Source: Janthinobacterium sp. J1-1
GTDB lineage: Bacteria > Pseudomonadota > Gammaproteobacteria > Burkholderiales > Burkholderiaceae_D
Length of the DNA stretch: 64,000 nucleotides
Assembly: GCF_030944405.1 (NCBI RefSeq)
Contig: NZ_CP132339.1
Span: forward strand, 1,054,001 to 1,118,000
Direction of reading: 5' to 3'
In this document: positions 51,212 to 62,134 of the stretch, piece by piece
Numbering within the stretch: the first letter of the stretch is position 1
Layout: each line of letters opens with the position of its first letter
Translations under genes and position numbers: made by a program
Notes under the pieces: generated by a model
What the model saw: the letters and a program-made list of their open reading frames with translations, nothing else
Told to the model about the DNA's origin: nothing
Databases searched by the model: none

Positions 51212-54200
51212 CTAGCGCTCGCTGATATCGACTGCGATCATATTGTCGTCCGGCTTGCGGTCGATCAGCTTGTTGTCGGGATCGATGCCCGCCCTGGCCG
51301 GCCGGGTGGCCACCACCACCGTGTAGCTGGCCTGCTTGCTGCTCATCAGCTTGCGTTCGCGCAGCAGCGCATTGCCATCCTTGTCATCGACGCCGATCTC
51401 GATCAGGTCGCGCAGCGGCACTTCCTGCTCTTCTCCCTGTTCGCCCGCCTGCACCTTGCCGGCCTGCACCTTGATGGTGACTTCATAGCGTCCGTCCGTC
51501 AGCTTGCGCGCCGTGGCCGCCAGCGCGCGGTTATCGAACAGCACGATTTTCTCGAACAGATCATCGATCAGGTAAGCCTGCTCCGGCGGCGTGACCTGGC
51601 GCAAGCCATCGATCAGCGCCGTCACGCTGGCGTACGGCGGCGACTGGCGCCGATGCTGTTGCAGCAGTTCGCGCAGCACGCCGTTGATCTTGTCTTCGCC
51701 GACGATGTCCTGCAGCAGATACATGGCCAGCGCGCCCTTGTGATAGTGGATATAGTCCTGCCGTTCATTGTCGGCCAGCGGCAGCTCGCGGTTGCGCTCT
51801 TCCGCGCGGCCCATCAGGTAGCGGTTCAGGTCGTAGCGCAGGAAGCGCCGCATCCTGTTCGGGCCGCCGGTTTTTTTCATCACCATCAGCGCCGAATATT
51901 CGGCCAGTGTTTCGCTCAGCACGCTCGCGCCGCGCGTGTTGCCGCCCACCAGCTGATGGCCCCACCACTGGTGAGCCACTTCATGCGCGGTGACATAGAA
52001 CGGATAGTCGAGATCCTTCGGGTTCTTGTCGTCGACCCTGGCGACAAAACCCAGGCCTTCGGAAAACGGTATGGTGCCCGGAAACGACTGCGCATAGGTT
52101 TGGTACCGTGGGAACTCGACGATGCGCACGATCTTCTGTTGGTAGGGGCCGAAGTTTTTCGTGTAGTACTCGAGCGCTTCCTTGCTGCCGCGCACGAAGC
52201 GGTCCAGATTATATTCGTGTCCCGGCTGGTAATACACATCGATGGCCACGTCCTGCCAGCGCTCGTGCCGGACGGCGTAGCGGGCCGACTGGACGGCATA
52301 GAAATTGAGGATGGGCTGGTCCATCTTGTAATGGAAGTAATGGCGGCCCTTGTCTATCCAGTCGTTGTCGAGCATGCCGGGCGCGATCGCCGTCTGGCCA
52401 TCGACGGTGCTGACGGTCGCTTCAAAACCGATGCGGTCGGCGTCGTTGCCGACATGATTGTCGGCCAGGCCGCGCGCATCGTCGCGCGCCAGCGCCCGCG
52501 CGCGCGGCGGCAAACCGTGCCGCTTGCGGTCGCGCGGATCGTTCAGTTCCAGCTGCGGCTGGTAGCCGACATGCGGCAGCACGGCATTGGTAAAGAAGGT
52601 GCCGTTGGCCACCACCGGCGTGTCCTGGCCCAGGCCCAGCACGCCACGCGGCGCGTAGTCGACGTCGAAATCGAGGCCAAGGGTGGCGCCCGGCAGCAGC
52701 GGCGCGGCCAGGCGGTAGCTGTAAAAGCCCAGGCGCGTATCGTCCAGGCCCGGATGGACGCGCGTATCGAAGCGCAGCCGCATGCTGGCGGTCGGGTCTT
52801 GCTGGATGAAAATCTGGCTGATTGGCACGGCGGTGCGGTTTTCCAGCAGGTAGTGCCCCTTGACCTTCAGGGTGCGCTGGGCCGGGTAGATGGCCACGTC
52901 AAGCTTGACGTCGGCGATGCGCGGCTGCGGCGTGGCCGCCAGCTTGCGGTACTGGCGCTCGAAGCTGGCGCGCTCGGCGTCGCGCGCATAGCCGGACTTG
53001 TAGTCGTTGGCGATATGGAAGGTATAGAACAGGATGCTCCCGGCGACCAGGAAGACGGCCAGGCCGGCGCCGAAGCTGGCCAGCACCGGCTGGCTCAGGG
53101 CGTGGCGCGCCAGGCGCAGACGGATGCGCCAGCTGTCGTGTGCGCCGCGCGGCCAGAACAGCAGGGCCAGCACGGTCAGCATCACGGCCGCGCCGCTCCA
53201 GTACAGCAGGTACCAGCGTTCGCGCAGCAGGTAGTGGCCGGCGCCGTTCATGGCCGAGTAGAGGAAGCCCGGTGTATTGCCATACAACAGCAGCGGATTG
53301 CTCAGGTCCAGCGAGCCGAAGGTCAGGGTCGCGCCGTAATACAGGATCATGGCAAAGTAGGCCAGGTAGCGCTGGTTGATCAGCACTTGCAGGAAAATCG
53401 CCAGCACGGCCGTCAGGGCATAGCCGGGCAACTGGGTCAGAAACAGCGCTTCAAAGTACAGGCCGGGATCGAGCCGGTAATAGCCCTTGACGATCTGGAT
53501 CGACATGCCGCACAACATGATCACCAGGCTCAGCAATGCCTGCAGGCCGATCAGCGCAAACAGTTTCGACAGCAGTGGCAGCCAGTTCGGCACGGGCAGG
53601 GCGTCGAGCATCAGCTGCAAGCCGCTTTCGCGCTCGCGCCACACCAGTTCGCCCGCATAGAAGGTGGTGATCACCAGCATGAACAGCGCGAACGCGCCGC
53701 TGACGATGTCCAGCACTTTTTCCGTCACCGGATACGTATTGGTGCCATATATCGAACCCATGTCCAGCGCGCTGGCGTACATCACCAGCACGCCGGCCAG
53801 CACGATGACGACAAAATAAATGTTCTTGATGGTTTCGCGCAGGTTCAGCCAGCTCATCTGCAGCAGCAGGGCGGCCAGGCTGCGCCGGGCAAAATCGGGC
53901 GGCTCATGCGTGTCGAGCGCGCTGTTCGACAGGCGCGCGGGCGGCGTGGCGTCGCCTTGGCGCCTGGCCGAGCCGCTGTCGGGCGCGGCGTGGAAGTGAA
54001 AGCGCCAGTAGCCCAGCAGCAAGGCCAGCAGGGCCAGGCCGCACCAGATGGCGCGGTTGACCAGATACACGCCCTCGAGCGTGACCAGGCGCGTGTTGCG
54101 TTCGGCATTGGGCCAGTATTCGGTCAGGTTGATCAGGGCCGTGGTGCCGAAGGGGTCGATCAGCGCGGCCACCGTCTTGAAGTCCAGGTCGCGCGCCAGC

Positions 54201-54790
54201 GACGGCGCCACCAGGTAGCCGATCAGCATCACCACCGAGCTGATATAGACGGGCAACATGCGCCGCGTCAGCGCGGCAATCACGAAAAAGATGGCGCCGA
54301 AGATGAACAGGTTGGGCAGCAGGGTAAAGACATACGGCATCAGATAGGCCAGCAGGCGCTGCGGCCCCAGCCGTTCCTGGTCGATGCCGGGCAACCAGCT
54401 GCCCAGCCAGGCACCGAGGATAATGCTGGCAAACACCACCGCCAGCACCAGGGTGGCGCCGAGAAAGCGACCGAACACATACTCGTATTTGCGGATCGGC
54501 GCGCTGAAGAAGAAATGCTGCATGCCGTATTCGATATCCTGCTGCACCGAGCGGCCCATCATGGCGGCCACCACCACCGCGCCGAAGCAGCCCAGCACGG
54601 CGCAGCTCAGGGCCAGCGAGCGCGGCGCATTGATCAAAAACCTGCCGCCCATGCTGATCGACACTTCCTTGAAGGCGCCGCCCGAGGCGGCCATCCACAG
54701 CATGGACAGCGCCAGGAACATGGCGAAATACACCCAGGTGGACAGCAGCTTGAAACGCTGTCGTGCTTCAAAGAAGGCAATCGCAAACAT
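51212..54790 (-). CDS. ABC-2 permease fused to an M1 metallopeptidase
   Basis: A 1192-residue protein. The first half (about 1-570) has about a dozen hydrophobic helices in two six-helix sets, as in ABC-2 permeases. The second half (about 620-1120) is an M1 aminopeptidase-like domain with zinc site [10 protein letters not shown] (about residue 934) and the third ligand in [16 protein letters not shown]-type exopeptidase loop is not evident. It lies 2 bp after an ATPase gene, forming a two-gene transporter. The peptidase should face the periplasm if the last helix leaves it there. Confidence 0.85.
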   Translation of the reverse strand: MFAIAFFEARQRFKLLSTWVYFAMFLALSMLWMAASGGAFKEVSISMGGRFLINAPRSLALSCAVLGCFGAVVVAAMMGRSVQQDIEYGMQHFFFSAPIRKYEYVFGRFLGATLVLAVVFASIILGAWLGSWLPGIDQERLGPQRLLAYLMPYVFTLLPNLFIFGAIFFVIAALTRRMLPVYISSVVMLIGYLVAPSLARDLDFKTVAALIDPFGTTALINLTEYWPNAERNTRLVTLEGVYLVNRAIWCGLALLALLLGYWRFHFHAAPDSGSARRQGDATPPARLSNSALDTHEPPDFARRSLAALLLQMSWLNLRETIKNIYFVVIVLAGVLVMYASALDMGSIYGTNTYPVTEKVLDIVSGAFALFMLVITTFYAGELVWRERESGLQLMLDALPVPNWLPLLSKLFALIGLQALLSLVIMLCGMSIQIVKGYYRLDPGLYFEALFLTQLPGYALTAVLAIFLQVLINQRYLAYFAMILYYGATLTFGSLDLSNPLLLYGNTPGFLYSAMNGAGHYLLRERWYLLYWSGAAVMLTVLALLFWPRGAHDSWRIRLRLARHALSQPVLASFGAGLAVFLVAGSILFYTFHIANDYKSGYARDAERASFERQYRKLAATPQPRIADVKLDVAIYPAQRTLKVKGHYLLENRTAVPISQIFIQQDPTASMRLRFDTRVHPGLDDTRLGFYSYRLAAPLLPGATLGLDFDVDYAPRGVLGLGQDTPVVANGTFFTNAVLPHVGYQPQLELNDPRDRKRHGLPPRARALARDDARGLADNHVGNDADRIGFEATVSTVDGQTAIAPGMLDNDWIDKGRHYFHYKMDQPILNFYAVQSARYAVRHERWQDVAIDVYYQPGHEYNLDRFVRGSKEALEYYTKNFGPYQQKIVRIVEFPRYQTYAQSFPGTIPFSEGLGFVARVDDKNPKDLDYPFYVTAHEVAHQWWGHQLVGGNTRGASVLSETLAEYSALMVMKKTGGPNRMRRFLRYDLNRYLMGRAEERNRELPLADNERQDYIHYHKGALAMYLLQDIVGEDKINGVLRELLQQHRRQSPPYASVTALIDGLRQVTPPEQAYLIDDLFEKIVLFDNRALAATARKLTDGRYEVTIKVQAGKVQAGEQGEEQEVPLRDLIEIGVDDKDGNALLRERKLMSSKQASYTVVVATRPARAGIDPDNKLIDRKPDDNMIAVDISER

Positions 54791-54792
54791 GC

Positions 54793-55692
54793 TTACTCCT
54801 CGCCGCAGCTGGGGTCGACGCGGTGGCGGCCGGCGATGGTGGCGAAATACAGGTCTTCCAGGTCGCCGATGGCTTCCTCGAAACCGTCGCCCGGATCGTC
54901 ATCGCTGTAGACATGGATCAGGGTACGGCCCGACAGCAGCCGGGTCGATATCACGGCGTGGCGCTGCTGGAAGCTGGCCAGCTCCTTCTTGTCGACAAAG
55001 CGCGCCCAGATCTTGCAGCTGACATCATCGATCAATTCCTGCGTCTTGCCGCACAACAGCACATGGCCCTTGTTGATGATGGCCATGTTGGCGCACAGGT
55101 CGGCCACGTCGGACACGATATGGGTCGATAAAATGACGGTCTTGTCTTCGCCGATGTCCGACAACAGGTTGTGGAAGCGCACCCGTTCCTGCGGATCGAG
55201 GCCGGCCGTCGGTTCGTCGACGATGATCAGCTTCGGGTCGCCCAGCAGCGCCTGGGCGATGCCGAAGCGCTGGCGCATGCCGCCCGAAAACGTGCCCAGG
55301 CGCTGGTGGCGCACATCGAACAGATTGGTTTGCTGCAGCAGGCCGTCGACCACTTCGCGCCGGCGCGTGCGCTGCGACAGGCCCTTTAAATTGGCGAAGT
55401 GATCCAGCAGTTCGTAGGCCGTCACTTTCGGATACAGGCCGAAGTCCTGCGGCAGATAGCCGAGCATGCGGCGGATCTCGTCCTTGTCGTCGAGCACGTC
55501 GTAGTCGCCGAAGAAGACCGAGCCGGAATCGCACTCCTGCAAGGTGGCCAGGGTGCGCATCAAGGTCGACTTGCCGGCGCCGTTGGGGCCCAGCAAACCG
55601 AACATGCCGGGTGGGATCGCCAGCGAAATATCGTCCAGCGCCACGACACCGTTGGCGTAGGTCTTCGACAAGTGACGAATCTGCAATTCCAT
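54793..55692 (-). CDS. ABC transporter ATP-binding protein
   Basis: A 299-residue ATPase. It has Walker [13 protein letters not shown] (about 33-44), Q-loop GYLPQDFGL, signature [12 protein letters not shown], Walker [14 protein letters not shown] and a switch His in [12 protein letters not shown]. The C-terminal region is acidic. It is coupled to the permease-M1 fusion downstream. It probably moves a peptide-like or unknown substrate. Confidence 0.93.
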   Translation of the reverse strand: MELQIRHLSKTYANGVVALDDISLAIPPGMFGLLGPNGAGKSTLMRTLATLQECDSGSVFFGDYDVLDDKDEIRRMLGYLPQDFGLYPKVTAYELLDHFANLKGLSQRTRRREVVDGLLQQTNLFDVRHQRLGTFSGGMRQRFGIAQALLGDPKLIIVDEPTAGLDPQERVRFHNLLSDIGEDKTVILSTHIVSDVADLCANMAIINKGHVLLCGKTQELIDDVSCKIWARFVDKKELASFQQRHAVISTRLLSGRTLIHVYSDDDPGDGFEEAIGDLEDLYFATIAGRHRVDPSCGEE

Positions 55693-55891
55693 ACAATTCC
55701 TTGCTCATGCTGTTAGACGTGCGGCACCCGGCGCCTGGCAGGCGGTCCGGGGCTTTTCCATGATGGCATTGTATTGAATAAAAGACGTGCTGGGCAGTTG
55801 CTTGCGATATACGGTATTTTCGCGTGCCCAGAGTGCAATTGGCGGGGTGGAACGGCGGCGCGGCCGTGCCGGCGCGCGCCGCCCGTGAGGA

Positions 55892-57088
55892 TCAGTTGCG
55901 GAACAGCACCGCTTCGCGCTTGAACCACCAGCGGCACAGCAGCAGCAGGGCGCCGGCAATCACCGTGGTCGAGGCCAGGATCACGCCGAACATGCTGTAA
56001 TCCATGGTGCCCTTGACCAGCTCCTTCATGGCCAGCGAGACATTGGTCAACGGCACCATCGCCCACAGCCAGTTCAGTTCCACGCCCGGCAGCATGGCCA
56101 CCACGATAGGCAAAATGGTCAGCAGCATCAGCGGCGTGATCATGCCGGCCGCTTCCTTGTAGCTCTTGGCGTAGATCGAGATCGACAGCAGCAGCGAGGC
56201 GAAGATGGCAGCCGTCGGCACCAGCATCAGGGTCACCATCGCCAGGTCGGGCAAGGTAATGCTGCGCACCATGACGGCCAGGTTGCCTTCCAGCGAGTTG
56301 CCGAAGCCCAGCAGCAGGGCGGCCATGCTGCCCACCATCAGCACGGCCGAGGTCATGCCGACCGTAAACAAGACCAGGAACTTGGCCAGCACGATGGCGC
56401 CGCGCGGCACCGGTGCCAGCAGCAAGGTTTCCAAGGTGCCCCGTTCCTTTTCGCCGGCGCCCATGTCGATGGCCGGATACATGGCGGCCGTCAGGCACAC
56501 CATCAGCAGCAGGTAAGGCAGCATGCCGCCGATGATCGCGCCCATCTGTTCGCGCTGGTCGGCGGTGGATTTTTTCTCCAGCAGCACCGGTGCCAGGGCA
56601 AACGCCAGTTGTTCGGCATTCAGGTTCAGGGCCGACAGCGACTCCTGGCGCAAGCTGGTGTTGTAGCCGTCGATCACCTCGCGCACGCGCTGCTGCGTCA
56701 CGTCGACCGTGCTGGCGCTGTTGTAGTGCAAGGTGATGCTCGCTTGCCGCTGCTGCTGCAAGGCGGCATCAAACTGCGGCGGTATCACCACCGCGAACTT
56801 GATGCGTTCGTCCGCGATGGCCTGGCGGATCTCGCTTTCATCGGTCAACGGCACCAGGCGCAAATTGGTTTGCTGGCCAAAACGCGCGCTCAGTGCCGGT
56901 GCGTGCTGCTGGCCGAACAGGGCGTAGCGCAGCTCGGCCGACTTGGCGTTCTTGAACATATTGCTCGATACATAAGCGAAGCCGCCAAAGATCAGCGGCA
57001 TGGCGAAGATCGGAATCAGGATGGTGAAGATCAGGGTCTTGCGGTCACGCGTGAGTTCCAGCAATTCCTTCAAATAAATGGTCCACAT
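55892..57088 (-). CDS. NatB-like ABC transporter permease
   Basis: A 398-residue ABC-2 permease. An N-terminal helix (MWTIYLKELLELTRDRKT, then a membrane segment at about 20-40) is followed by a periplasmic domain (about 45-175), then six helices with the family segment GAGEKERGTLETLLLAPVPR. The layout matches NatB, which exports Na+ with NatA in Bacillus; here the substrate is unknown. The start at 57088 was chosen because the upstream frame lacks similarity. It lies 4 bp after its ATPase gene. Confidence 0.85.
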   Translation of the reverse strand: MWTIYLKELLELTRDRKTLIFTILIPIFAMPLIFGGFAYVSSNMFKNAKSAELRYALFGQQHAPALSARFGQQTNLRLVPLTDESEIRQAIADERIKFAVVIPPQFDAALQQQRQASITLHYNSASTVDVTQQRVREVIDGYNTSLRQESLSALNLNAEQLAFALAPVLLEKKSTADQREQMGAIIGGMLPYLLLMVCLTAAMYPAIDMGAGEKERGTLETLLLAPVPRGAIVLAKFLVLFTVGMTSAVLMVGSMAALLLGFGNSLEGNLAVMVRSITLPDLAMVTLMLVPTAAIFASLLLSISIYAKSYKEAAGMITPLMLLTILPIVVAMLPGVELNWLWAMVPLTNVSLAMKELVKGTMDYSMFGVILASTTVIAGALLLLCRWWFKREAVLFRN

Positions 57089-57092
57089 GCGT

Positions 57093-57872
57093 TCAAGCTC
57101 CCCGGTTGATGACGCCGACAAAGGCGTCGTACAGATCCGCACTGCCGCCCAGGTGGCGCAACTCGTCCACCGTGCCATTGAAGGCGGTCGTGCCATGGTT
57201 GATGATGCAGACGCGGTCGCACAGCTTTTCCACCTCGTGCAAATGGTGGGTGGAAAAGATCAGCGGCACGCGCAGCGCCTTGTAGCTGGCGATAAAGTCC
57301 AGCAGGATCTTGGCCGACATCACGTCCAGGCCGGTGGTCGGCTCGTCGAGGATCACCACCTGCGGCGCATGCACGACCGTGCGCGCGATCGCGCATTTCT
57401 GCTTCATGCCGGTCGACAGCTGGTCGGCGCGCTTGTTGCCGTAATGTTCCATCTGCAGCAGGGCGAACAGTTCATCGCAGCGCTGCTTGAGCTTGTCGGC
57501 CGGCATGCCGTGCAGGCGGCCGAAGTATTCGACGTTTTCGCGTGCCGTCAGGCGGCCATACAAGCCGGTCGAACCGGACAGGAAGCCGATGCTCTGGCGC
57601 GCCACCAGCGGTTGCTGCAAGACATCGATGCCATTGACGAGGGCGCTGCCCGCGTCCGCCTGCAGGGCGGTCGACAACAGGCGCAAGGTGGTGGTCTTGC
57701 CGGCGCCGTTCGGTCCCAGCAAACCCAGCACTTCACCGGGTGCGCAGCTGAAACTGACATCGCGCACGGCGTGAAACCAGCCGTCGTGGTCGCGCGGATC
57801 GGGAGCCGACGTGGTTTTGTCTTTCTGTGGCGGCATGCGAAAACGCTTGGCCAGGTGCTTTACCTCTATCAT
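57093..57872 (-). CDS. NatA-like ABC transporter ATP-binding protein
   Basis: A 259-residue ATPase. It has Walker [14 protein letters not shown], signature [13 protein letters not shown], Walker [14 protein letters not shown] and switch region [11 protein letters not shown]. The start [11 protein letters not shown] at 57872 is the family start; an ATG four codons earlier (MDVPMIEV) is also in frame. It is followed after 4 bp by the permease, so it is the first gene of a natAB-like pair. Confidence 0.9.
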   Translation of the reverse strand: MIEVKHLAKRFRMPPQKDKTTSAPDPRDHDGWFHAVRDVSFSCAPGEVLGLLGPNGAGKTTTLRLLSTALQADAGSALVNGIDVLQQPLVARQSIGFLSGSTGLYGRLTARENVEYFGRLHGMPADKLKQRCDELFALLQMEHYGNKRADQLSTGMKQKCAIARTVVHAPQVVILDEPTTGLDVMSAKILLDFIASYKALRVPLIFSTHHLHEVEKLCDRVCIINHGTTAFNGTVDELRHLGGSADLYDAFVGVINRGA

Positions 57873-58019
57873 GGGCACATCCATTCTGGGTGGGGGCTTC
57901 AGGGTAGCATGCAAAAAAAGTAACTTGCAAGAAGGAAATAGAGAATCGCTATTGAAAAAGGCCGCATCTTCATGCAAGCTGCGCCGATGGGCGCTGCGTG
58001 ACGGTGCAGGGGGAATGCA

Positions 58020-58460
58020 ATGAGAAACATAGACGAGGCGATGCAGCAGAAAGTGCTGGCCGTGGCGCGCGCCGGCATGACCAGCGCGGAAGCCATCGGC
58101 TTCTTTCGCGTCAGCCTTGGACTGTATTACCTGGCCGGCCTGATGACGCAGGAAGAGCTCGATTTCAAGAAGATCGATGCCAAATACAATCGTTTCATTT
58201 ACCACACGCTCGGTGGTGGCCACAGTATTGCCAGCGTATTGCAATTCATGAGCGGTGAAAAAGTGCTGCGCGTGCTCGAGTCGCCGCGTTTCCTGGCCGC
58301 CTTCGCCACCCATTGCCCCGATGTTCCCATCGACAGCATGTTTTTCCTGATTTCCCTGAACCTGGGCGTGGCGAAAAGCCTGTCGGGCCTGGACGCCGTC
58401 GGTCCCGTGGTGGACTGGATCGAAAAGGAAAAAGCGCGCACAGGTCAAGCAAGCCAATAA
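58020..58460 (+). CDS. Hypothetical protein, unrecognised
   Basis: A 146-residue protein I do not recognise, starting MRNIDEAMQQKVLAVARAG after GGGGGAATGCA. The middle is a mixed hydrophobic/aromatic region (FFRVSLGLYYLAG) without a clear transmembrane helix. Nothing resembles a catalytic motif. It lies between the divergent natA-like gene and coq7. Confidence 0.6.
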   Translation: MRNIDEAMQQKVLAVARAGMTSAEAIGFFRVSLGLYYLAGLMTQEELDFKKIDAKYNRFIYHTLGGGHSIASVLQFMSGEKVLRVLESPRFLAAFATHCPDVPIDSMFFLISLNLGVAKSLSGLDAVGPVVDWIEKEKARTGQASQ

Positions 58461-58532
58461 AGCCCGGTCCGCCTGTGGGCCGCACCGGGACGCCTGGCCG
58501 TGATCGTCCTATAATCATGTTTTCCCCTAGAC

Positions 58533-59192
58533 ATGAGTTCCGTGACGATGACCGCACACCGCTACTTCAATCCCCTGGATCGCCTGATTGTCGATGCCGA
58601 CAAGGCCTTGCGCGTGATCGCCGGCGTGGCTTCCGCTACACGCCCGACGCCGGCCGCGCAATCGCCCGACGCCACCCTGAGCGCGGCCGAGCAGCGCCAC
58701 AGCGCAGGCTTGATGCGGGTCAATCACGTGGGGGAAGTGTGCGCGCAAGCCTTGTACAATTCGCAGGCGCGCCACGCGCACAGCCCGGCGGTACGCGAAC
58801 AGTTCGACGAAGCGGGCCGCGAAGAGGAAGACCACCTGGCCTGGACGGCGCAGCGCGTGCGTGAACTCGGTTCGCGCCTGAGCCTGCTGAACCCGCTGTG
58901 GTATGCGGGCTCGTTCGCGCTCGGCACGCTGGCCGCGCGCATGGGCGACGGCCAGAGCCTGGGGTTTGTGGTGGAAACGGAAAAGCAGGTGGAAGCCCAC
59001 CTGGAAAGCCATCTGGGCGAGTTGCCGCCGCAGGACGCCAAGTCGCGCGCCATCGTGCGCCAGATGCAGCTCGACGAGATCGAGCACGGCGCCGCCGCCC
59101 AGCGCCTGGGCGCCACCGACACCCCGGCGCCGGTCAAGGCGCTGATGGGGGTGATGGGCAAAGTCATGACCAAGACCGCGTATTACGTCTGA
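58533..59192 (+). CDS. coq7: Demethoxyubiquinone hydroxylase
   Basis: A 219-residue membrane-associated di-iron oxygenase of ubiquinone biosynthesis (UbiF-equivalent). Di-iron ligands are seen in [22 protein letters not shown], the [11 protein letters not shown] helix and QLDEIEHG. An alternative start five codons later (MTAHRYF) is possible. A large palindromic repeat follows its stop. Confidence 0.94.
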   Translation: MSSVTMTAHRYFNPLDRLIVDADKALRVIAGVASATRPTPAAQSPDATLSAAEQRHSAGLMRVNHVGEVCAQALYNSQARHAHSPAVREQFDEAGREEEDHLAWTAQRVRELGSRLSLLNPLWYAGSFALGTLAARMGDGQSLGFVVETEKQVEAHLESHLGELPPQDAKSRAIVRQMQLDEIEHGAAAQRLGATDTPAPVKALMGVMGKVMTKTAYYV

Positions 59193-59193
59193 T

Positions 59194-59294
59194 GGGCACC
59201 TGAGAAAAAGTCCATGGCTGCGTTGCACTGCCTCGCCGTACTATTCGTACTGTCTTCGGCAATGCGCCTTGCCCTGAACATTTTTCAGGCGCCC
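59194..59294. repeat. Large imperfect palindrome between coq7 and the OsmC-like gene
   Basis: GGGCACCTGA (59194-59203) pairs with TCAGGCGCCC (59285-59294) at 9 of 10 positions. Inside, GGCTGCGTTGC faces GGCAATGCGCC, and GTAC (59238-59241) faces GTAC (59247-59250) around TATTC. The 101-bp unit would fold into one long hairpin and lies between two convergent genes, like the repeat at 24182-24263. I suspect it is a dispersed family element. Confidence 0.6.
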
Positions 59295-59310
59295 GACACG
59301 CCTTGGCAGA

Positions 59311-59733
59311 TCACTCTTCGATGATTTCGAACGAGTGGGTAATTTCGGCCGTCTTTGCCAGCATGATCGATGCCGAGCAATACTTGTCGTGCGACAGCGC
59401 CACGGCGCGTTCCACGGCGGTCGGTTTCAGCGACTTGCCGCGCACGGTGAAGTGGAAGTGGATCTTGGTAAACACTTTCGGATCGGTCTCGGCGCGGTCG
59501 GCCTTGAGCGTCACTTCGCAGCCACTGACGGCTTCGCGGCCCCGTTTCAGGATCAGCACCACGTCATAGGCGGTGCAGCCGCCCGTACCCAATAACACCA
59601 TTTCCATCGGCCGCGGCGCCAGGTTGTGGCCGCCGCCGTCCGGTGCGCCATCCATCGTCACCAGGTGGCCGGAGCCGGTTTCGGCCCGAAAACTCATGCC
59701 CGACGGGCCATTCCAGCTAACTTTGCATTCCAT
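59311..59733 (-). CDS. OsmC-like peroxidase/YhfA family protein
   Basis: A 140-residue protein starting MECKVSWNGPSGMSF. It has the OsmC/Ohr fold signature and both cysteines, in GTGGCTAYDVV and HDKYCSASIML, that reduce organic hydroperoxides in this family. The closest pattern is the YhfA-like OsmC branch (SHDKYCSAS). The longer upstream frame runs over other sequence and is not counted. The start at 59733 faces rplM. Confidence 0.88.
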   Translation of the reverse strand: MECKVSWNGPSGMSFRAETGSGHLVTMDGAPDGGGHNLAPRPMEMVLLGTGGCTAYDVVLILKRGREAVSGCEVTLKADRAETDPKVFTKIHFHFTVRGKSLKPTAVERAVALSHDKYCSASIMLAKTAEITHSFEIIEE

Positions 59734-59840
59734 CGTACTTCTCCGAAAATTGTAGGCGTTTTGTATTGTAATAGAGGAATGACTGTCCATGTTTGGCCGG
59801 CCGAGGCGCAACCGGCCGTGATTGCGGCGTTGATTGTCGC

Positions 59841-59870
59841 TTGACCGGGCAGGGCAAAGCCGCTTATACT
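59841..59870 (+). promoter_or_regulatory. rplM-rpsI promoter
   Basis: TTGACC (59841-59846) and TATACT (59865-59870) are separated by 18 bp, a good sigma-70 promoter. Transcription from about 59877 would leave a leader of roughly 94 nt before rplM, long enough for L13 autoregulation, though no known leader structure was recognised. Confidence 0.6.
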
Positions 59871-59970
59871 TGTCGGCTTTCCGTTCGCTCAGGAAAAGTA
59901 AATAAGGCAGAGTCCGCGCATTTACCAGGCGGAACCACCATTTGAGCGTGTAATCTATTAGGAAGTCAAC

Positions 59971-60399
59971 ATGAAAACATTTTCCGCTAAAGGACATGAA
60001 GTCCAGCGCGATTGGTTCGTGGTTGACGCGACGGACAAAGTCCTCGGACGTGTTGCCAGCGAAGTGGCACTCCGACTGCGCGGCAAACACAAACCAGAAT
60101 TTACTCCTCACGTCGATACCGGCGACTTTATCGTCGTCATCAACGCAGGCAAACTGCGTGTGACCGGTACCAAAGCTACTGAGAAAATTTACTACCGTCA
60201 CTCTGGCTATCCAGGCGGCATCTACGAAACCAACTTCCAGAAAATGCAACAGCGTTTTCCAGGTCGCGCGCTTGAGAAAGCGGTCAAAGGCATGCTGCCT
60301 AAAGGCCCACTCGGCTACGCAATGATCAAGAAGCTGAAAGTGTACGCGGAAGGTTCCCATCCGCACGCAGCTCAGCAACCTAAAGCACTTGTTCTCTAA
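59971..60399 (+). CDS. rplM: 50S ribosomal protein L13
   Basis: A 142-residue ribosomal protein starting [20 protein letters not shown], with the family motifs [19 protein letters not shown] and [10 protein letters not shown] (here [14 protein letters not shown]). It is an early assembly protein of the large subunit. Codon use in this gene is visibly less GC-biased than its neighbours, as expected for a highly expressed gene. It is followed after 9 bp by rpsI. Confidence 0.98.
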   Translation: MKTFSAKGHEVQRDWFVVDATDKVLGRVASEVALRLRGKHKPEFTPHVDTGDFIVVINAGKLRVTGTKATEKIYYRHSGYPGGIYETNFQKMQQRFPGRALEKAVKGMLPKGPLGYAMIKKLKVYAEGSHPHAAQQPKALVL

Positions 60400-60408
60400 G
60401 GAACTGAC

Positions 60409-60801
60409 ATGATCGGTAATTACAATTATGGAACCGGCCGTCGCAAGAGTGCAGTGGCTCGCGTTTTTATCAAAGTTGGCACAGGCTTGATCGTTGTTAA
60501 CGGCAAACCAGCAAACGAATACTTCTCGCGCGAAACCGGTCTGATGGTTATCCGTCAACCACTGGAGCTGACCGGCAATGTCGAGCGTTTCGACATCAAA
60601 GTCAACGTCCATGGCGGCGGTGAATCGGGCCAGGCTGGTGCAGTTCGTCACGGCATCACCCGCGCTCTGATCGACTACGATGCAGCGTTGAAACCGGAAC
60701 TGGCAAAAGCCGGCTTCGTGACCCGCGATGCACGTGAAGTCGAGCGTAAAAAAGTTGGTCTGCGCAAAGCACGTCGCGCAAAACAATTCTCGAAGCGTTA
60801 A
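60409..60801 (+). CDS. rpsI: 30S ribosomal protein S9
   Basis: A 130-residue protein starting [20 protein letters not shown], with the conserved C-terminal basic tail ending [17 protein letters not shown] that reaches the P-site tRNA. It is co-transcribed with rplM. A terminator follows at 60835-60867. Confidence 0.98.
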   Translation: MIGNYNYGTGRRKSAVARVFIKVGTGLIVVNGKPANEYFSRETGLMVIRQPLELTGNVERFDIKVNVHGGGESGQAGAVRHGITRALIDYDAALKPELAKAGFVTRDAREVERKKVGLRKARRAKQFSKR

Positions 60802-60834
60802 TTTCTACGCTACAGCGTCTTCGGGCGCTGTCTC

Positions 60835-60867
60835 AAAAGCCGCCGGCCTTCAAGCTGGCGGCTTTTT
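60835..60867 (+). terminator. rplM-rpsI terminator
   Basis: AAAAGCCGCCGGC pairs with GCTGGCGGCTTTTT around CTTCAA, a classic stem followed by T's, 34 bp after rpsI. Confidence 0.88.
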
Positions 60868-60972
60868 GCATTTCTGCGTGCTGCGCCATTGCGCTGTAAA
60901 ATACGCGCAAAACCGCGCAGGCTTGCGGTATCTCCCCTGATTTATCTTATTTTATTTACTCAAGGAAAAAAC

Positions 60973-62010
60973 ATGATCAAAGTTGGCATCGTCGGCGGCA
61001 CTGGCTACACTGGCGTGGAATTGCTGCGCCTGCTGGCAACCCATCCGGACGTCGAGTTGACGGCGATTACCTCGCGCAAGGAAGATGGCTTGCCGGTCGC
61101 CGACATGTATCCTTCCCTGCGTGGCCACGTGAAACTGGCGTTTTCCTCGCCCGACAAGGCCAACCTCGAACAATGCGACGTGGTGTTCTTCGCCACCCCG
61201 CACGGCGTGGCGATGGCGCAAGCACCAGCGCTGCTGGCCGCCGGCGTGAAAGTGATCGACCTCGCCGCCGACTTCCGCCTGAAGGACCAGGCCAAGTTCG
61301 AGCAGTGGTACAAGATCCCGCATACGGCGCCCGAGCTGATAGCCCAGGCCGTGTATGGCTTGCCGGAACTGAACCGCGAAGACATCAAGCAGGCCACGCT
61401 GATCGCCAATCCCGGTTGCTACCCGACCACCATGCAGCTGGGCTTTTATCCACTGCTGAAAGCCGGCCTGGTCAATGCCGGCAGCCTGATCGCCGACTGC
61501 AAGTCGGGCGTGTCGGGCGCCGGCCGCAAAGCCGAGATCGGCATCCTGTTCTCGGAAAGCAGCGACAGCTTCAAGGCCTATGGCGTGGCCGGTCACCGCC
61601 ACCTGCCGGAAACCACCGCCCAGCTGCAGCGCTTTACGGATGACAAAGTGGCGCTGACGTTTACGCCGCACCTGGTGCCGATGATACGCGGCATGCATTC
61701 GACCCTGTATGCGCAGCTGAACAAGGATGTCAGCAATGAAGAGCTGCAAGCCTTGTTTGAAGAGCAATACAAGGATGAGGCATTTGTCGACGTGATGCCG
61801 TTCGGCTCGCATCCGGAAACCCGTTCCACGCGCGGCTCGAACATGCTGCGCCTGGCGCTGCACCGTCCTGAAGGCGGCAATACCGTGATCGTGCTGGTGG
61901 TGCAGGATAACCTGGTCAAGGGTGCATCGGGCCAGGCCGTGCAATGCATGAATCTGATGTTTGGCCTGAAGGAAACGGCTGGCCTGCAGCATATCGCGCT
62001 GCTGCCGTAA
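60973..62010 (+). CDS. argC: N-acetyl-gamma-glutamyl-phosphate reductase
   Basis: A 345-residue enzyme of arginine biosynthesis, reducing acetylglutamyl phosphate to its semialdehyde with NADPH. It starts [21 protein letters not shown] (nucleotide-binding Gly motif) and has the catalytic Cys in NPGCYPTTM and the His in [10 protein letters not shown]. The start at 60973 follows AAGGAAAAAA; an upstream frame reaching 60889 is excluded because it lacks family sequence. Confidence 0.97.
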   Translation: MIKVGIVGGTGYTGVELLRLLATHPDVELTAITSRKEDGLPVADMYPSLRGHVKLAFSSPDKANLEQCDVVFFATPHGVAMAQAPALLAAGVKVIDLAADFRLKDQAKFEQWYKIPHTAPELIAQAVYGLPELNREDIKQATLIANPGCYPTTMQLGFYPLLKAGLVNAGSLIADCKSGVSGAGRKAEIGILFSESSDSFKAYGVAGHRHLPETTAQLQRFTDDKVALTFTPHLVPMIRGMHSTLYAQLNKDVSNEELQALFEEQYKDEAFVDVMPFGSHPETRSTRGSNMLRLALHRPEGGNTVIVLVVQDNLVKGASGQAVQCMNLMFGLKETAGLQHIALLP

Positions 62011-62101
62011 GCCTTGCGGGGCACGCCCCCGGACTGTGAGCAATAACAACGCTGTGGCCGTTGAAAAAAGGGCGGCCACAGCGCGACTTGCGCCAACAGT
62101 C

Positions 62102-62107
62102 TATAAT
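62102..62107 (+). promoter_or_regulatory. Candidate erpA -10 box
   Basis: TATAAT lies 28 bp before the erpA ATG. The -35 position has no good match. A GAGGAG ribosome site (62123-62128) follows. Confidence 0.4.
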
Positions 62108-62134
62108 GAACGCATGTTTTCTGAGGAGTATGAA

